A stretch of DNA of 37,583 bases from Pseudomonas cyclaminis (GTDB lineage: Bacteria > Pseudomonadota > Gammaproteobacteria > Pseudomonadales > Pseudomonadaceae). The number at the start of each line of letters is the position of its first letter. The stretch's first letter is position 1. Made by a program: the position numbers and the translations under genes. Location of the stretch: NCBI RefSeq assembly GCF_015163715.1, contig NZ_JADDUM010000206.1, forward strand, positions 1 to 37,583, in the 5' to 3' direction. Below, one piece after another: positions 25,065 through 36,620 of this stretch. The notes under the pieces are model-generated. The model was not told where the DNA came from. It was given only the letters and a program-made list of their open reading frames with translations, and did not search any database.

Positions 25065-26069
25065 TTGAACGCACCCATAGTAGAACCCCATCGTTTTATC
25101 CTTGAGCCCTTTGAGGCTCGCCGTTTCGCCAATCTGTGCGGACAGTTCGACGAGCACCTGCGCCTGATCGAACAACGCCTGAGCATCGAAATCCGCAATC
25201 GCGGCAATCAGTTCGAGCTTATTGGTGAACCCCAACACACCTCGTCCGCAGAAAACCTGCTGCGTCGCCTCTATCGCGAGACCAAGGGCAGTGAACTGTC
25301 ACCGGAAACGGTGCACCTGTACCTGCAAGAGTCCGCCGTAGAAGACCTGGCCAACAACCCTGTGGCCGAAGCCAGTGTGGCCTTGCGTACCAAAAAAGGC
25401 ATGATTCGCCCACGCGGCCTGAATCAGCAGAAGTACGTCAAGGAAATCCTCGGCAACGACATCAACTTCGGCATCGGCCCGGCCGGCACCGGCAAGACCT
25501 ACCTGGCCGTGGCCTGTGCGGTCGACGCCCTGGAGCGCGAGCAAGTGCGCCGCATCCTGCTGGTGCGCCCGGCGGTTGAAGCGGGCGAAAAACTCGGCTT
25601 CCTGCCCGGCGACCTGGCCCAGAAGATCGATCCGTACCTGCGCCCGCTCTATGACGCACTGTACGAAATGCTCGGCTTTGAATACGTGGCCAAGCTGATC
25701 GAACGCCAGGTGATCGAGATCGCCCCGCTCGCCTACATGCGCGGTCGTACCTTGAACAACAGCTTCATCATCCTCGACGAAAGCCAGAACACCACCGTCG
25801 AGCAGATGAAGATGTTCCTGACGCGTATCGGTTTCGGCTCCACTGCCGTGATCACCGGCGACATCACCCAGGTCGACCTGCCCAAGGGCACGAAGTCCGG
25901 CCTGGGCCAGGTGATCGAGGTGCTCAAGGACGTGCCGGGCATCAGCTTCACGCACTTCATGCCCAAGGACGTGGTTCGCCACCCGCTGGTACAGCGCATT
26001 GTCGAAGCCTACGAGCGCTTCGAACACCGCGACGACGGACTGTCAAAGGACGTTCGCCGCGATGCTTGA
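25065..26069 (+). CDS. ybeZ: PhoH-like ATPase (YbeZ)
   Basis: 334 aa from TTG 25065 (read as [27 protein letters not shown]), the usual start of this protein in pseudomonads as I recall. There is no in-frame ATG nearby, and the open frame to the left runs through the REPIN. Walker A is [10 protein letters not shown] (~136-145) and Walker B is [11 protein letters not shown]. An N-terminal KH-like region ([10 protein letters not shown]) precedes them. YbeZ is thought to work with YbeY in rRNA processing and ribosome quality control. Its stop overlaps the ybeY start by 8 bp, which implies coupling. The Shine-Dalgarno is poor, so start confidence is moderate. Confidence 0.9.
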   Translation: MNAPIVEPHRFILEPFEARRFANLCGQFDEHLRLIEQRLSIEIRNRGNQFELIGEPQHTSSAENLLRRLYRETKGSELSPETVHLYLQESAVEDLANNPVAEASVALRTKKGMIRPRGLNQQKYVKEILGNDINFGIGPAGTGKTYLAVACAVDALEREQVRRILLVRPAVEAGEKLGFLPGDLAQKIDPYLRPLYDALYEMLGFEYVAKLIERQVIEIAPLAYMRGRTLNNSFIILDESQNTTVEQMKMFLTRIGFGSTAVITGDITQVDLPKGTKSGLGQVIEVLKDVPGISFTHFMPKDVVRHPLVQRIVEAYERFEHRDDGLSKDVRRDA

Positions 26070-26520
26070 GCTTGACCTGCAGCTGGCCACCGAAGCGCCC
26101 GCCCCCAGCGAAGAACAGTTCCGCCAATGGTGCGCCCTGGCCCTGCGCCAGCGCACCGCCGATTCGGAACTGACCATCCGCCTGGTGGACGAGCCCGAAG
26201 GCCGCGAACTGAACCACACCTGGCGCCAGAAGGACTACGCGACCAACGTGCTGTCCTTCCCCGCCGACGTTCCCGACGAGCTGCTGGATATCCCGTTGCT
26301 GGGCGATCTGGTGATCTGCGTCGAAGTCGTTGAGCGCGAGGCGAAGGAGCAAGGCAAGGAACTTGAAGCCCACTGGGCTCATCTAGTCATCCACGGCTGC
26401 TTGCATCTCTTGGGTTACGACCATATAGACGATGACGAAGCCGAGGAAATGGAAACACTGGAACAAACGTTGCTTGCCGAATTGGGTCACCCTGATCCGT
26501 ATGCAGACGACGAAACATAA
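26062..26520 (+). CDS. ybeY: Endoribonuclease YbeY (rRNA maturation factor)
   Basis: 152 aa zinc-dependent endoribonuclease needed for 16S rRNA 3'-end maturation and 70S quality control. The zinc motif [11 protein letters not shown] (H111, H115, H121) is complete. TNVLSFP and [10 protein letters not shown], both family signatures, precede it. The ATG at 26062 has AAGGA upstream and overlaps the end of ybeZ. Intact frame. Confidence 0.96.
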   Translation: MLELDLQLATEAPAPSEEQFRQWCALALRQRTADSELTIRLVDEPEGRELNHTWRQKDYATNVLSFPADVPDELLDIPLLGDLVICVEVVEREAKEQGKELEAHWAHLVIHGCLHLLGYDHIDDDEAEEMETLEQTLLAELGHPDPYADDET

Positions 26521-26551
26521 CTGACACAACAAAGGATTTAGAGTAATCGCT

Positions 26552-27391
26552 ATGAGCGAAGACCGATCGAGCAACGGGCAAAAGTCATGGCTGGGTAAAC
26601 TGACCCAGGCTTTTGCCCACGAGCCGAAAAACCGCCAGGAGCTGCTGGAGCTGCTGCGCGAGGCCCACCAGAACAAGTTGCTGGACAGCGAAGCGCTGGC
26701 CATCGTCGAAGGCGCCATCCAGGTGGCTGACCTGCAAGTCCGGGACATCATGGTCCCGCGCTCGCAGATGATCAGCATCAAGGCGACCCAGACCCCACGG
26801 GAATTCCTCCCGGCCGTGATCGACTCGGCGCACTCGCGCTACCCGGTCATCGGTGAAAGCCATGACGACGTCATGGGCGTCCTGCTGGCCAAGGACCTGC
26901 TGCCGCTGATCCTCAAGGAGAATGGCGACAGCTTCAACATCAAGGACCTGCTGCGTCCGGCCACTTTCGTGCCCGAATCCAAGCGCCTGAATGTGCTGCT
27001 GCGCGAGTTCCGCGCCAACCACAATCACATGGCCATTGTGATCGACGAATACGGCGGCGTGGCTGGCCTGGTGACCATCGAGGACGTGCTGGAACAGATC
27101 GTCGGCGACATTGAGGACGAGCACGACGTCGAAGAAGACAGCTACATCAAGCCGCTGCCGAGCGGTGACTTCCTGGTCAAGGCCCTGACACCGATCGAGA
27201 ACTTCAACGAGTTCTTCGACAGCGAATTCTCGGATGATGAGTTCGATACCGTTGGCGGCTTGGTGATGAGTGCGTTTGGCCACCTGCCAAAACGTAACGA
27301 GACCACTGAGATCGGCGCGTATCGCTTCCGCATCCTGAATGCGGACAGCCGTCGTATCCACTTGATCCGCCTGACTCCGATTGCCCGCTAA
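26552..27391 (+). CDS. corC: CorC/YbeX-type CBS-domain protein
   Basis: 279 aa, the usual size of YbeX/CorC. No transmembrane segment. Two CBS domains (~65-190: QVRDIMVPRSQMISI, HSRYPVIGES.DVMGVLLAKDLL, and MAIVIDEYGGVAGLVTIEDVLEQIVGDI) then the CorC_HlyC C-terminal domain (~205-278). CorC is linked to magnesium and cobalt efflux; YbeX is also tied to ribosome metabolism through its partners YbeY and YbeZ. It begins 31 bp after ybeY and ends 8 bp before lnt, so one operon is likely. Confidence 0.93.
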   Translation: MSEDRSSNGQKSWLGKLTQAFAHEPKNRQELLELLREAHQNKLLDSEALAIVEGAIQVADLQVRDIMVPRSQMISIKATQTPREFLPAVIDSAHSRYPVIGESHDDVMGVLLAKDLLPLILKENGDSFNIKDLLRPATFVPESKRLNVLLREFRANHNHMAIVIDEYGGVAGLVTIEDVLEQIVGDIEDEHDVEEDSYIKPLPSGDFLVKALTPIENFNEFFDSEFSDDEFDTVGGLVMSAFGHLPKRNETTEIGAYRFRILNADSRRIHLIRLTPIAR

Positions 27392-27399
27392 GGACTGAC

Positions 27400-28923
27400 A
27401 TGCGCCGTTTGATCGCACCCGGCTGGCCCGGTAACTTGCTGGCCGTGGTGGCCGGCGCCATCACCACCCTGGCGCTGGCGCCGTTCGATCTGTGGCCGTT
27501 TGCACTGGTCGCAGTCGCAGTGTTCTATATCGGCCTGCGGGAACTGACACCCCGTCAGGCCCTTGGACGTGGCTGGTGCTTCGGTTTCGGCCTGTTCGGC
27601 GCGGGGACCAGCTGGATCTACTACAGCATCCACCACTTCGGCGGCGCTTCGGTGCTGCTGGCGGGGTTCTTGATGCTGCTGTTCACCGCCGCCATTGCCT
27701 GGTTCTTCGCCCTGCCCGCCTGGCTGTGGGCGCGCTGGCTGCGCCGCAATGAAGCGCCGCTGGCGGATGCGCTCACGTTTGCCGCATTGTGGGTCGGCCA
27801 GGAAGCCTTTCGCGGATGGTTCCTCACGGGTTTCCCCTGGTTGTACTCCGGTTACAGCCAACTGGACGGCCCCCTCACAGGCCTGGCGCCAGTGGGTGGC
27901 ATGTGGCTGATCTCCTTTGCCCTCGCGCTTACGGCAGCTGTGCTATGCAACTTGCCGCGCCTGCTCGCCAGTAAACACAATGGGTTTATCGGCGCGGGCC
28001 TGGTGTTGCTGGTCGCTCCCTGGGCCATTGGCCTGGCACTCAAGCATCACGCCTGGACCGCCCCGTCCGGAGCGCCGCTGACCGTGGCCGCCATCCAGGG
28101 CAACGTCGAACAAAGCATGAAATGGGACCCCGAGCAGCTCACTGCGCAGTTGGCGCTGTACCGCGACATGAGTTTCAGCTCCAAGCCCGTCGATTTGCTG
28201 GTGTGGCCGGAGACGGCGGTGCCGGTGCTCAAGGAATCCGTCGAGGGTTACCTGGGCATGATGGGCAAGTTCGCCGCTGACCGGCACACCGCGCTGATCA
28301 CCGGCGTACCGATTCGCCAGGAAGTGCACCACCAGAAGCGCTACTTCAACGGGATTACCGTGGTGGGCGAAGGTGATGGCACTTACCTCAAACAGAAGCT
28401 CGTGCCCTTTGGCGAGTACGTTCCGCTGCAAGACATGCTGCGCGGACTGATTGCCTTCTTCGACCTGCCGATGTCGGACTTCGCCCGCGGCCCCGCCGAC
28501 CAGGCGATGTTGCAGGCCAAGGGCTACCAGATAGCGCCGTTTATTTGCTACGAAGTGGTGTACCCGGAATTTGCCGCCGGCCTGTCGGCCCAGAGCGATC
28601 TGCTGCTGACCATCAGCAATGACACCTGGTTCGGCCGCTCCATCGGCCCGTTGCAGCACCTGCAAATGGCGCAGATGCGTGCGCTGGAAGCGGGCCGCTG
28701 GATGATCCGCGCCACCAATAATGGCGTGACCGGGCTGATTAATCCGTATGGCCAGATCACCGTGCAGATACCGCAATTCGAACGCGGCATTCTCTATGGG
28801 GAAGTGGTGCCGATGCATAACCTCACGCCGTACCTGCAATGGCGCTCGTGGCCGCTGATCATCGTGTGCCTGATATTGTTTGGTTGGGCACTGTTGGCCG
28901 GTCGAATGGCCAAAACCGTCTAA
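27400..28923 (+). CDS. lnt: Apolipoprotein N-acyltransferase
   Basis: 507 aa inner-membrane enzyme that adds the third acyl chain to the N-terminal Cys of lipoproteins. Six or more transmembrane helices occupy ~10-215, and the periplasmic nitrilase-like domain covers ~225-480. The catalytic triad is E271 (VWPETAVP), K333 (KLVPFGEYVP) and C383 (FICYEVVYPE), matching E. coli E267/K335/C387. A C-terminal helix (SWPLIIVCLILFGWALLAG) ends it. AAGGA lies before the ATG; corC is 8 bp upstream. Confidence 0.96.
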   Translation: MRRLIAPGWPGNLLAVVAGAITTLALAPFDLWPFALVAVAVFYIGLRELTPRQALGRGWCFGFGLFGAGTSWIYYSIHHFGGASVLLAGFLMLLFTAAIAWFFALPAWLWARWLRRNEAPLADALTFAALWVGQEAFRGWFLTGFPWLYSGYSQLDGPLTGLAPVGGMWLISFALALTAAVLCNLPRLLASKHNGFIGAGLVLLVAPWAIGLALKHHAWTAPSGAPLTVAAIQGNVEQSMKWDPEQLTAQLALYRDMSFSSKPVDLLVWPETAVPVLKESVEGYLGMMGKFAADRHTALITGVPIRQEVHHQKRYFNGITVVGEGDGTYLKQKLVPFGEYVPLQDMLRGLIAFFDLPMSDFARGPADQAMLQAKGYQIAPFICYEVVYPEFAAGLSAQSDLLLTISNDTWFGRSIGPLQHLQMAQMRALEAGRWMIRATNNGVTGLINPYGQITVQIPQFERGILYGEVVPMHNLTPYLQWRSWPLIIVCLILFGWALLAGRMAKTV

Positions 28924-28940
28924 CAGCCAAACACCGAAAC

Positions 28941-28977
28941 AAATGTGGGAGGGGGCAAGCCCCCTCCCACATTTTTT
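28941..28977. repeat. REP palindrome with a flanking T-run, probable terminator of lnt
   Basis: AAATGTGGGAGGGGGC / complement around AAG, 17 bp after the lnt stop. TTTTTTG follows directly on the plus strand, so this copy has the form of a rho-independent terminator. It also separates lnt from the convergent ElyC-like gene. Confidence 0.85.
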
Positions 28978-28988
28978 GACTTGTGGTG

Positions 28989-29750
28989 TTATTGATAGAA
29001 CAGCCGATACCCCACCTGCCCCACCGCCTCGTTAATCAACTGCCCGCTCTGCCATACCGACTTGAACTCCGGCATCCAGCCGCCCAGCGGCCGGGCATTG
29101 TCCACGCCCAAAAAGCCCACGGGTGCTGGCACCACCGTGAAACCGGCCTTTTCAAAACTCCACACTGAACGCGGCATGTGCCAGGCCTGGGTCACCACGA
29201 CCACGCGCTTGATCCCCTCGGGCAAGAGAATCTCGGCACTCATCTGCGCATTTTCCCAGGTGGTGCGACTGCGCTCTTCCTTCCAACGTACCGTCACGCC
29301 GAAATCATCCTGCATCGACACCGCCATCAACTCGGCTTCGCTGGGCGGCGTGCCGTAGTGCAATCCGCCAGTGGTGAGCACCGGCAGGCCGGACGCCTTG
29401 GCCAGTCGGGCGGCATACCGCTGGCGCTCCAGGCCGACACCGGTAGGCTGGTCAGTGCCCCATGCGGGGTCCCCGCGCTCACGCCCGGAGCCCAGTACCA
29501 CGATGGCATCGGCGCGCTGGGCCAACGTCGACCAGTCTTCACGCGCCAAGGGCGGTGAGGTTTCCAGAGCGCGCGCGCCCCACTCCACCGCCACCGGCAG
29601 GCTGATCAACCACATGCCGCCCAGGCCCAAGGCGAAGCAACATCCGGCCAAACGTGGACGGCTGCGACGAAACCACCAGGCAAGGGCCAGCAGCAGCAAA
29701 AGAATGCCGGGGGGCAGGAGCAGTTGTTTGATGAAATAACGAATAGGCAT
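28989..29750 (-). CDS. DUF218 (YdcF/ElyC/SanA-like) membrane protein
   Basis: 253 aa from the ATG at 29750 (MPIRYFIKQLLLPPGILLLLLALAWWF); the frame upstream has only a TTG. Two transmembrane helices (~8-27 and ~37-56) lead to a periplasmic DUF218 domain with IVVLGSGRERG, RYAARLAKASGLPVLTTGG, EERSRTTWENAQMS, and VVTQAWHMPRS, the typical order for the family. ElyC of E. coli (259 aa) affects lipid-carrier and envelope polysaccharide synthesis; the role here is unproven. It ends convergent with lnt. A perfect hairpin lies against the start codon. Confidence 0.85.
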   Translation of the reverse strand: MPIRYFIKQLLLPPGILLLLLALAWWFRRSRPRLAGCCFALGLGGMWLISLPVAVEWGARALETSPPLAREDWSTLAQRADAIVVLGSGRERGDPAWGTDQPTGVGLERQRYAARLAKASGLPVLTTGGLHYGTPPSEAELMAVSMQDDFGVTVRWKEERSRTTWENAQMSAEILLPEGIKRVVVVTQAWHMPRSVWSFEKAGFTVVPAPVGFLGVDNARPLGGWMPEFKSVWQSGQLINEAVGQVGYRLFYQ

Positions 29751-29772
29751 CGGGCATCTCCATAGATGCCCG
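29751..29772 (-). promoter_or_regulatory. Hairpin abutting the ElyC-like start codon
   Basis: CGGGCATCT-ATGG-AGATGCCCG on the minus strand: 9-bp perfect stem, 4-base loop, ending one base before the ATG. The only Shine-Dalgarno (GGAG) is split between loop and stem, so the hairpin would hide it. Confidence 0.45.
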
Positions 29773-29780
29773 AAGCCTAA

Positions 29781-33034
<3,254 letters not shown>

Positions 33035-33042
33035 TCGGATCG

Positions 33043-33066
33043 GGCGCAGGGCTTGAGCCCTGCGCC
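33043..33066 (+). other. Hairpin between leuS and lptE
   Basis: GGCGCAGGGC-TTGA-GCCCTGCGCC: 10-bp perfect stem with a 4-base loop, 8 bp after the leuS stop. No T-run follows, so it may slow polymerase or protect mRNA rather than terminate, leaving leuS-lptE cotranscription possible. Confidence 0.5.
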
Positions 33067-33122
33067 GAACAAAGCCTTCAGGGCCTCGATAAGGCCCACA
33101 TGGTTTCAAGGGGAGCAACAAA

Positions 33123-33728
33123 ATGATCAAACGCAATCTGCTGGTTATGGGCCTTGCCGTGCTACTGAGCGCTTGCGGCTTCCAGCTGCGCGGCACCGGC
33201 ACCAATGAACTGACGATCAAGGAACTGGATGTCAGCGCACGCGACGCCTACAGCGAAACCGTGACCCAGCTGCGCCAGGTCCTGGAAAACAACGGCGTAC
33301 ACGTCTACACCGGCGCAACCTACAAGCTGTTCCTGGCGAACGAGAAAGAAACCCAGCGCAACCTGAGCTACGCCAGCGCCGGCCGTGCGTCCGATATCGA
33401 ACTGAGCAACGTGCTCAGCTTTGAAGTCCAAGGCCGTGATCACCTGCCATTGATGGGTGACAACATCCAGGTGCAGAAAATCGTCAGCCACGACGGCAAC
33501 AACCTGGTCGGTTCGGATGCCGAAATCACCCAGGTGCGCCAGGAAATGCGTCGCGAACTGGTGCAACGCCTGGTCCTGCGCCTGTCGATGCTGACCCCGG
33601 AAAAGCTGGAAACCTTGCAGCAAGCCGCGGACAACAAGGCCAAGGCTGACGCCGACGCGCTTAAAGCCGCAAAAGAGTACGAAGACAACACGCCGAAACA
33701 GTCGCCTGTTGAAGTACCTGCCGAGTAA
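33123..33728 (+). CDS. lptE: LPS-assembly lipoprotein LptE
   Basis: 201 aa outer-membrane lipoprotein that forms the plug of the LptD translocon and delivers LPS to the cell surface. Type II signal peptide with lipobox LSAC (lipidated C18) and CGFQLRG, the LptE N-terminal motif. The core (~20-165) has the LptE alpha-beta fold (ELDVSARDAYSETVTQLRQVLENNGVHV). The last ~40 residues are Ala/Lys-rich and probably disordered. GGGGAG precedes the ATG. holA follows 39 bp downstream, the same order as in E. coli. Confidence 0.94.
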   Translation: MIKRNLLVMGLAVLLSACGFQLRGTGTNELTIKELDVSARDAYSETVTQLRQVLENNGVHVYTGATYKLFLANEKETQRNLSYASAGRASDIELSNVLSFEVQGRDHLPLMGDNIQVQKIVSHDGNNLVGSDAEITQVRQEMRRELVQRLVLRLSMLTPEKLETLQQAADNKAKADADALKAAKEYEDNTPKQSPVEVPAE

Positions 33729-33734
33729 GCCAGA

Positions 33735-33755
33735 CGGGGCGCCCCAGGCGCCCCG
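33735..33755 (+). other. Hairpin between lptE and holA
   Basis: CGGGGCGCC-CCA-GGCGCCCCG: 9-bp perfect stem with a 3-base loop in the 39-bp gap. No T-run, so probably not a full terminator. Confidence 0.45.
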
Positions 33756-33767
33756 CTCTACCTGCCT

Positions 33768-34805
33768 ATGAAACTCGCCCCCGCCCAACTCGCCAAACAC
33801 CTGCAAGGTAGCCTTGCGCCTGTCTACATCGTCAGCGGTGATGACCCGTTGCTGTGCCAGGAAGCTGCCGACGCCATCCGTACCGCCGCCCGCCAGCAAG
33901 GCTTCGATGAACGCCAGGTCTTCAGTGCCGACGCCAGTTTCGACTGGGGCACGCTGCTGCAAGCCGGTGCGAGCATGTCGCTGTTCGCCGAAAAACGTCT
34001 GCTGGAACTGCGCCTGCCATCGGGCAAGCCCGGTGATAAAGGCGCGGCGGCACTGATGGAATACTGCTCGCGTCCCGCTGAAGACACGGTCTTGCTGATC
34101 AGCCTGCCCAAACTCGACGGCAGTGCGCAGAAGACCAAGTGGGGCAAGGCCCTGGTGGAAGGGACTCAGACCCAGTTCATCCAGATCTGGCCGGTGGACA
34201 GCAATCAGTTGCCGCAGTGGATTCGCCAGCGCCTGTCTCAATCGGGGTTGTCTGCCACTCAAGACGCCGTTGAGTTGATCGCCGCCCGGGTCGAGGGCAA
34301 CTTGCTGGCCGCCGCCCAGGAGATCGAAAAACTCAAGCTGATGGCCGAAGACGGACAGATCACTGTCGAGACCGTCCAAGGCGCCGTGGCAGACAGCGCG
34401 CGTTTTGACGTGTTTGGACTGGTGGATGCAATCCTCAACGGCGAACCCGCCCACGCCTTGCGTATGCTCGAAGGCCTGCGCGGCGAAGGGGTGGAGCCGC
34501 CGGTGATTCTCTGGGCCCTGGCCCGTGAGTTGCGGGTCCTGGCCAATATTGCCCTGCAATACAGCCAAGGCACGCCGTTGGACAAGTGTTTCAGCCAGGC
34601 CCGGCCGCCGGTGTGGGACAAGCGCAAACCCCTGATGAGCAAAGCCCTGCAACGGCACACAGCGCAACGCTGGGCGCAGCTGTTGCTTGAGGCGCAGCGC
34701 ATCGATGCGCAGATCAAGGGCCAGGCGGCCGGCTCGCCGTGGATGAGCCTCAGCCGTTTGTCGCTATTGATGGCCGGCCAGCGCCTGACACTTCCCGCCG
34801 AATAA
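33768..34805 (+). CDS. holA: DNA polymerase III subunit delta
   Basis: 345 aa, against 343 in E. coli. Clamp-loader subunit that opens the beta clamp. MKLAPAQLAKHL starts it; YIVSGDDPLLCQEAADAIRTAAR is the family N-terminal motif, with SMSLFAEKRLLELRLPSGKPG holding the beta-binding region. The C-terminal part ARFDVFGLVDAILNGEPAHALRML is typical of the delta collar. No strong Shine-Dalgarno precedes the ATG, which suggests coupling with lptE. Intact frame. Confidence 0.95.
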   Translation: MKLAPAQLAKHLQGSLAPVYIVSGDDPLLCQEAADAIRTAARQQGFDERQVFSADASFDWGTLLQAGASMSLFAEKRLLELRLPSGKPGDKGAAALMEYCSRPAEDTVLLISLPKLDGSAQKTKWGKALVEGTQTQFIQIWPVDSNQLPQWIRQRLSQSGLSATQDAVELIAARVEGNLLAAAQEIEKLKLMAEDGQITVETVQGAVADSARFDVFGLVDAILNGEPAHALRMLEGLRGEGVEPPVILWALARELRVLANIALQYSQGTPLDKCFSQARPPVWDKRKPLMSKALQRHTAQRWAQLLLEAQRIDAQIKGQAAGSPWMSLSRLSLLMAGQRLTLPAE

Positions 34806-34831
34806 CACCTCTCTTAAAAACACTGCAAAAC

Positions 34832-34867
34832 CAATGTGGGAGGGGCAAGCCCCCTCCCACACTTTTG
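34832..34867. repeat. REP palindrome between holA and arfA
   Basis: CAATGTGGGAGGGGCAAGCC then CCCTCCCACACTTTTG. The right arm carries ACACT where others have ACATT. It starts 27 bp after the holA stop. Confidence 0.85.
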
Positions 34868-34953
34868 ATTGCGTTTACAATTCATGGGCTTTACAGCGGC
34901 CGAACTTCGGCAGATTATTTGCACCGCTTCCCTCCCCCAAGAGAGTCAAAACC

Positions 34954-35118
34954 ATGAGCAAAAAGCCATCCAAGCATGGCCCCAACAAGGCCAAATCCAT
35001 CATCGCCCAGCCACTGTTCCGAGCCCGTCAGGAACGCGCCGGCAAGGGCAAAGGCAGCTACCGCCGCGAAGCCTTCCAGTCTAATAGCTGGGAGGCTTCT
35101 TACTTTCTGGCTGCCTGA
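34954..35118 (+). CDS. arfA: Alternative ribosome-rescue factor ArfA
   Basis: 54 aa from ATG 34954 (MSKKPSKHGPNKAKSIIAQP). The open frame to the left is REP-derived. ArfA recruits RF2 to ribosomes stalled on non-stop mRNA, as back-up to tmRNA. The core LFRARQERAGKGKGSYRRE matches the E. coli ArfA core LFRQR...KGKGSY, and NSWEAS follows as NWEAS does there. The last ~15 codons form a strong hairpin with a T-rich tail before the stop codon, the hallmark of arfA: its own mRNA is made non-stop, so full-length ArfA is tagged by tmRNA when rescue is working and accumulates when it is not. Confidence 0.87.
   Translation: MSKKPSKHGPNKAKSIIAQPLFRARQERAGKGKGSYRREAFQSNSWEASYFLAA
35068..35108 (+). terminator. 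Stem-loop with T-rich tail inside the arfA coding sequence
   Basis: GAAGCCTTCCAG (35068-35079) pairs with CTGGGAGGCTTC (35088-35099) over 12 bp, with one G-U pair and an 8-base loop; TTACTTTCT follows. The arfA stop codon is at 35116-35118, downstream, so transcripts ending here, or cut in the stem by RNase III, have no stop codon. Confidence 0.7.
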
Positions 35119-35179
35119 AGGCAAGCGCCCCTCCGGCATGATAAGGTCTGTGTCTGATTTGTAATCCCTGGACCTGTGC

Positions 35180-36505
35180 ATGCCCTCTCGTCTTTCCCGT
35201 CATTGGCACCTTCGCCAATTGATCGCTGCCTCCAGCCTCATTCTGCTTGTCGCCTGCGCGGAAAAACCCACCGCCGCCGACGCTCAACCCCTGCCCAAAC
35301 TCCAGACCGCACCCGTGGTAGCGCCCGCTGTCGTGGCCCCGCTGGCCGTGGATAACCTCGACATCCAACCGACCCAGACCTTCGCCGAATGGCAGGCCGG
35401 CTTTCGCGCACAAGCCCTGCAGGCCGGCATTACCGCCGCCGTGTTCGACAATGCGTTCGCCAATGTCACCCCGGACATGGCCGTGATCCGCGCCGACCGC
35501 AGCCAGCCGGAGTTTTCCCGCCCGGTGTGGGAATACCTCGACGGCGCCCTGTCGCCACTGCGCGTGCGTAATGGCCAGGCGTTGCTGATCAAGTACGCCG
35601 ATATCCTGCAAAGCATCGAACAACGCTATGGCGTCGACCGCCAGGCGCTCGTCTCGGTGTGGGGCATGGAGAGTAACTTCGGCCAGTTCCAGGGCAACAA
35701 CTCGGTGATCCGCTCCCTGGCGACCCTGGCCTACGAAGGCCGGCGCCCGGCCTTTGCCCAGGCGCAATTGCTGGCGGCCCTGCAGATCATCCAGCACGGC
35801 GATATCCAGGCCGACCAGATGAAAGGCTCCTGGGCCGGCGCCATGGGCCAGACCCAATTCATCCCGACCACCTACAACACCCACGCCGTGGACTTCGATG
35901 GCGACGGCCGCCGCGACATCTGGAACAGCCCGGCCGACGCCCTCGCCTCCACCGCGCACTACCTGCAAAGCTCCGGTTGGCAGAAAGGCCAGCCGTGGGG
36001 GTTCGAGCTGAAACAACTGCCGGCGAACTTCGATTACGCCTTGGCGGATGGCGGCACCCGCAAGACCGTCGCCGAGTGGCTGAAACTGGGTATCCAATTG
36101 CCGCCAGGCGCAAGCATGCCGGCCAATGTCGACCAGCTCTCCGCCGCCCTGCTGCTGCCTGCGGGCTATCGCGGCCCGGCGTTCCTGGTGCTGGATAACT
36201 TCCGTGCGATCCTCAAGTACAACAACTCGTCGTCCTATGCGCTGGCGGTTGGCCTGCTGTCGGAACGGTTTGGTGGCGGTGGCGTGATTCGTGGCGAATG
36301 GCCAAAAGATGAGCTGCCGCTGAGTCGCTCCCAGCGTATGGATTTGCAGACGGCGTTGAGTGCCAATGGCTACGACGCGGGCAACCCGGATGGGATCATC
36401 GGCGCCAACACCCGTAAGGCGATTCGTGCGGCGCAGCAGGCGCTGGGCTGGCCGGCGGATGGGTATCCGACCGTGAAGTTGCTGGAGTCCCTGCAAAACC
36501 GCTAG
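35180..36505 (+). CDS. MltB-family lytic murein transglycosylase with C-terminal peptidoglycan-binding domain
   Basis: 441 aa lipoprotein. Signal peptide with lipobox LVAC (C26). Cleaves the MurNAc-GlcNAc bond to form 1,6-anhydro ends in the periplasm. The catalytic Glu is E164 in SVWGMESNFGQFQGN; SWAGAMGQTQFIPTTYNTHAVDFDGDGRRDIW is the MltB fold with its Ca-binding-like loop (split at ~220-252). A PG_binding_1 domain (~375-435, LSRSQRMDLQTALSANGY, GNPDGIIGANTRKAIRAAQ) ends it. Position after holA/arfA suggests the orthologue of P. aeruginosa SltB3 (I recall PA3992). ATG 35180 lies 61 bp after arfA. Confidence 0.92.
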   Translation: MPSRLSRHWHLRQLIAASSLILLVACAEKPTAADAQPLPKLQTAPVVAPAVVAPLAVDNLDIQPTQTFAEWQAGFRAQALQAGITAAVFDNAFANVTPDMAVIRADRSQPEFSRPVWEYLDGALSPLRVRNGQALLIKYADILQSIEQRYGVDRQALVSVWGMESNFGQFQGNNSVIRSLATLAYEGRRPAFAQAQLLAALQIIQHGDIQADQMKGSWAGAMGQTQFIPTTYNTHAVDFDGDGRRDIWNSPADALASTAHYLQSSGWQKGQPWGFELKQLPANFDYALADGGTRKTVAEWLKLGIQLPPGASMPANVDQLSAALLLPAGYRGPAFLVLDNFRAILKYNNSSSYALAVGLLSERFGGGGVIRGEWPKDELPLSRSQRMDLQTALSANGYDAGNPDGIIGANTRKAIRAAQQALGWPADGYPTVKLLESLQNR

Positions 36506-36525
36506 ATCTGCTTATGGCGACTATT

Positions 36526-36598
36526 GCAATCGGGGGCCCCCTCCCACTTTTTGATTTGTGAATACATTCAAGTGTGGGAGGGGCTCGCCCCCGATTGC
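36526..36598. repeat. REPIN between convergent mltB-like and ldcA genes
   Basis: Left unit GCAATCGGGGGC then CCCCTCCCAC; right unit GTGGGAGGGGCTCG then CCCCCGATTGC, inverted, about 25 bp apart. The left unit has lost 3 bases (GAG) relative to the right. It fills the gap between two stop codons, so its transcript hairpin faces both genes. Confidence 0.85.
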
Positions 36599-36620
36599 GG
36601 TTGAGCAGACACCAACAGAT

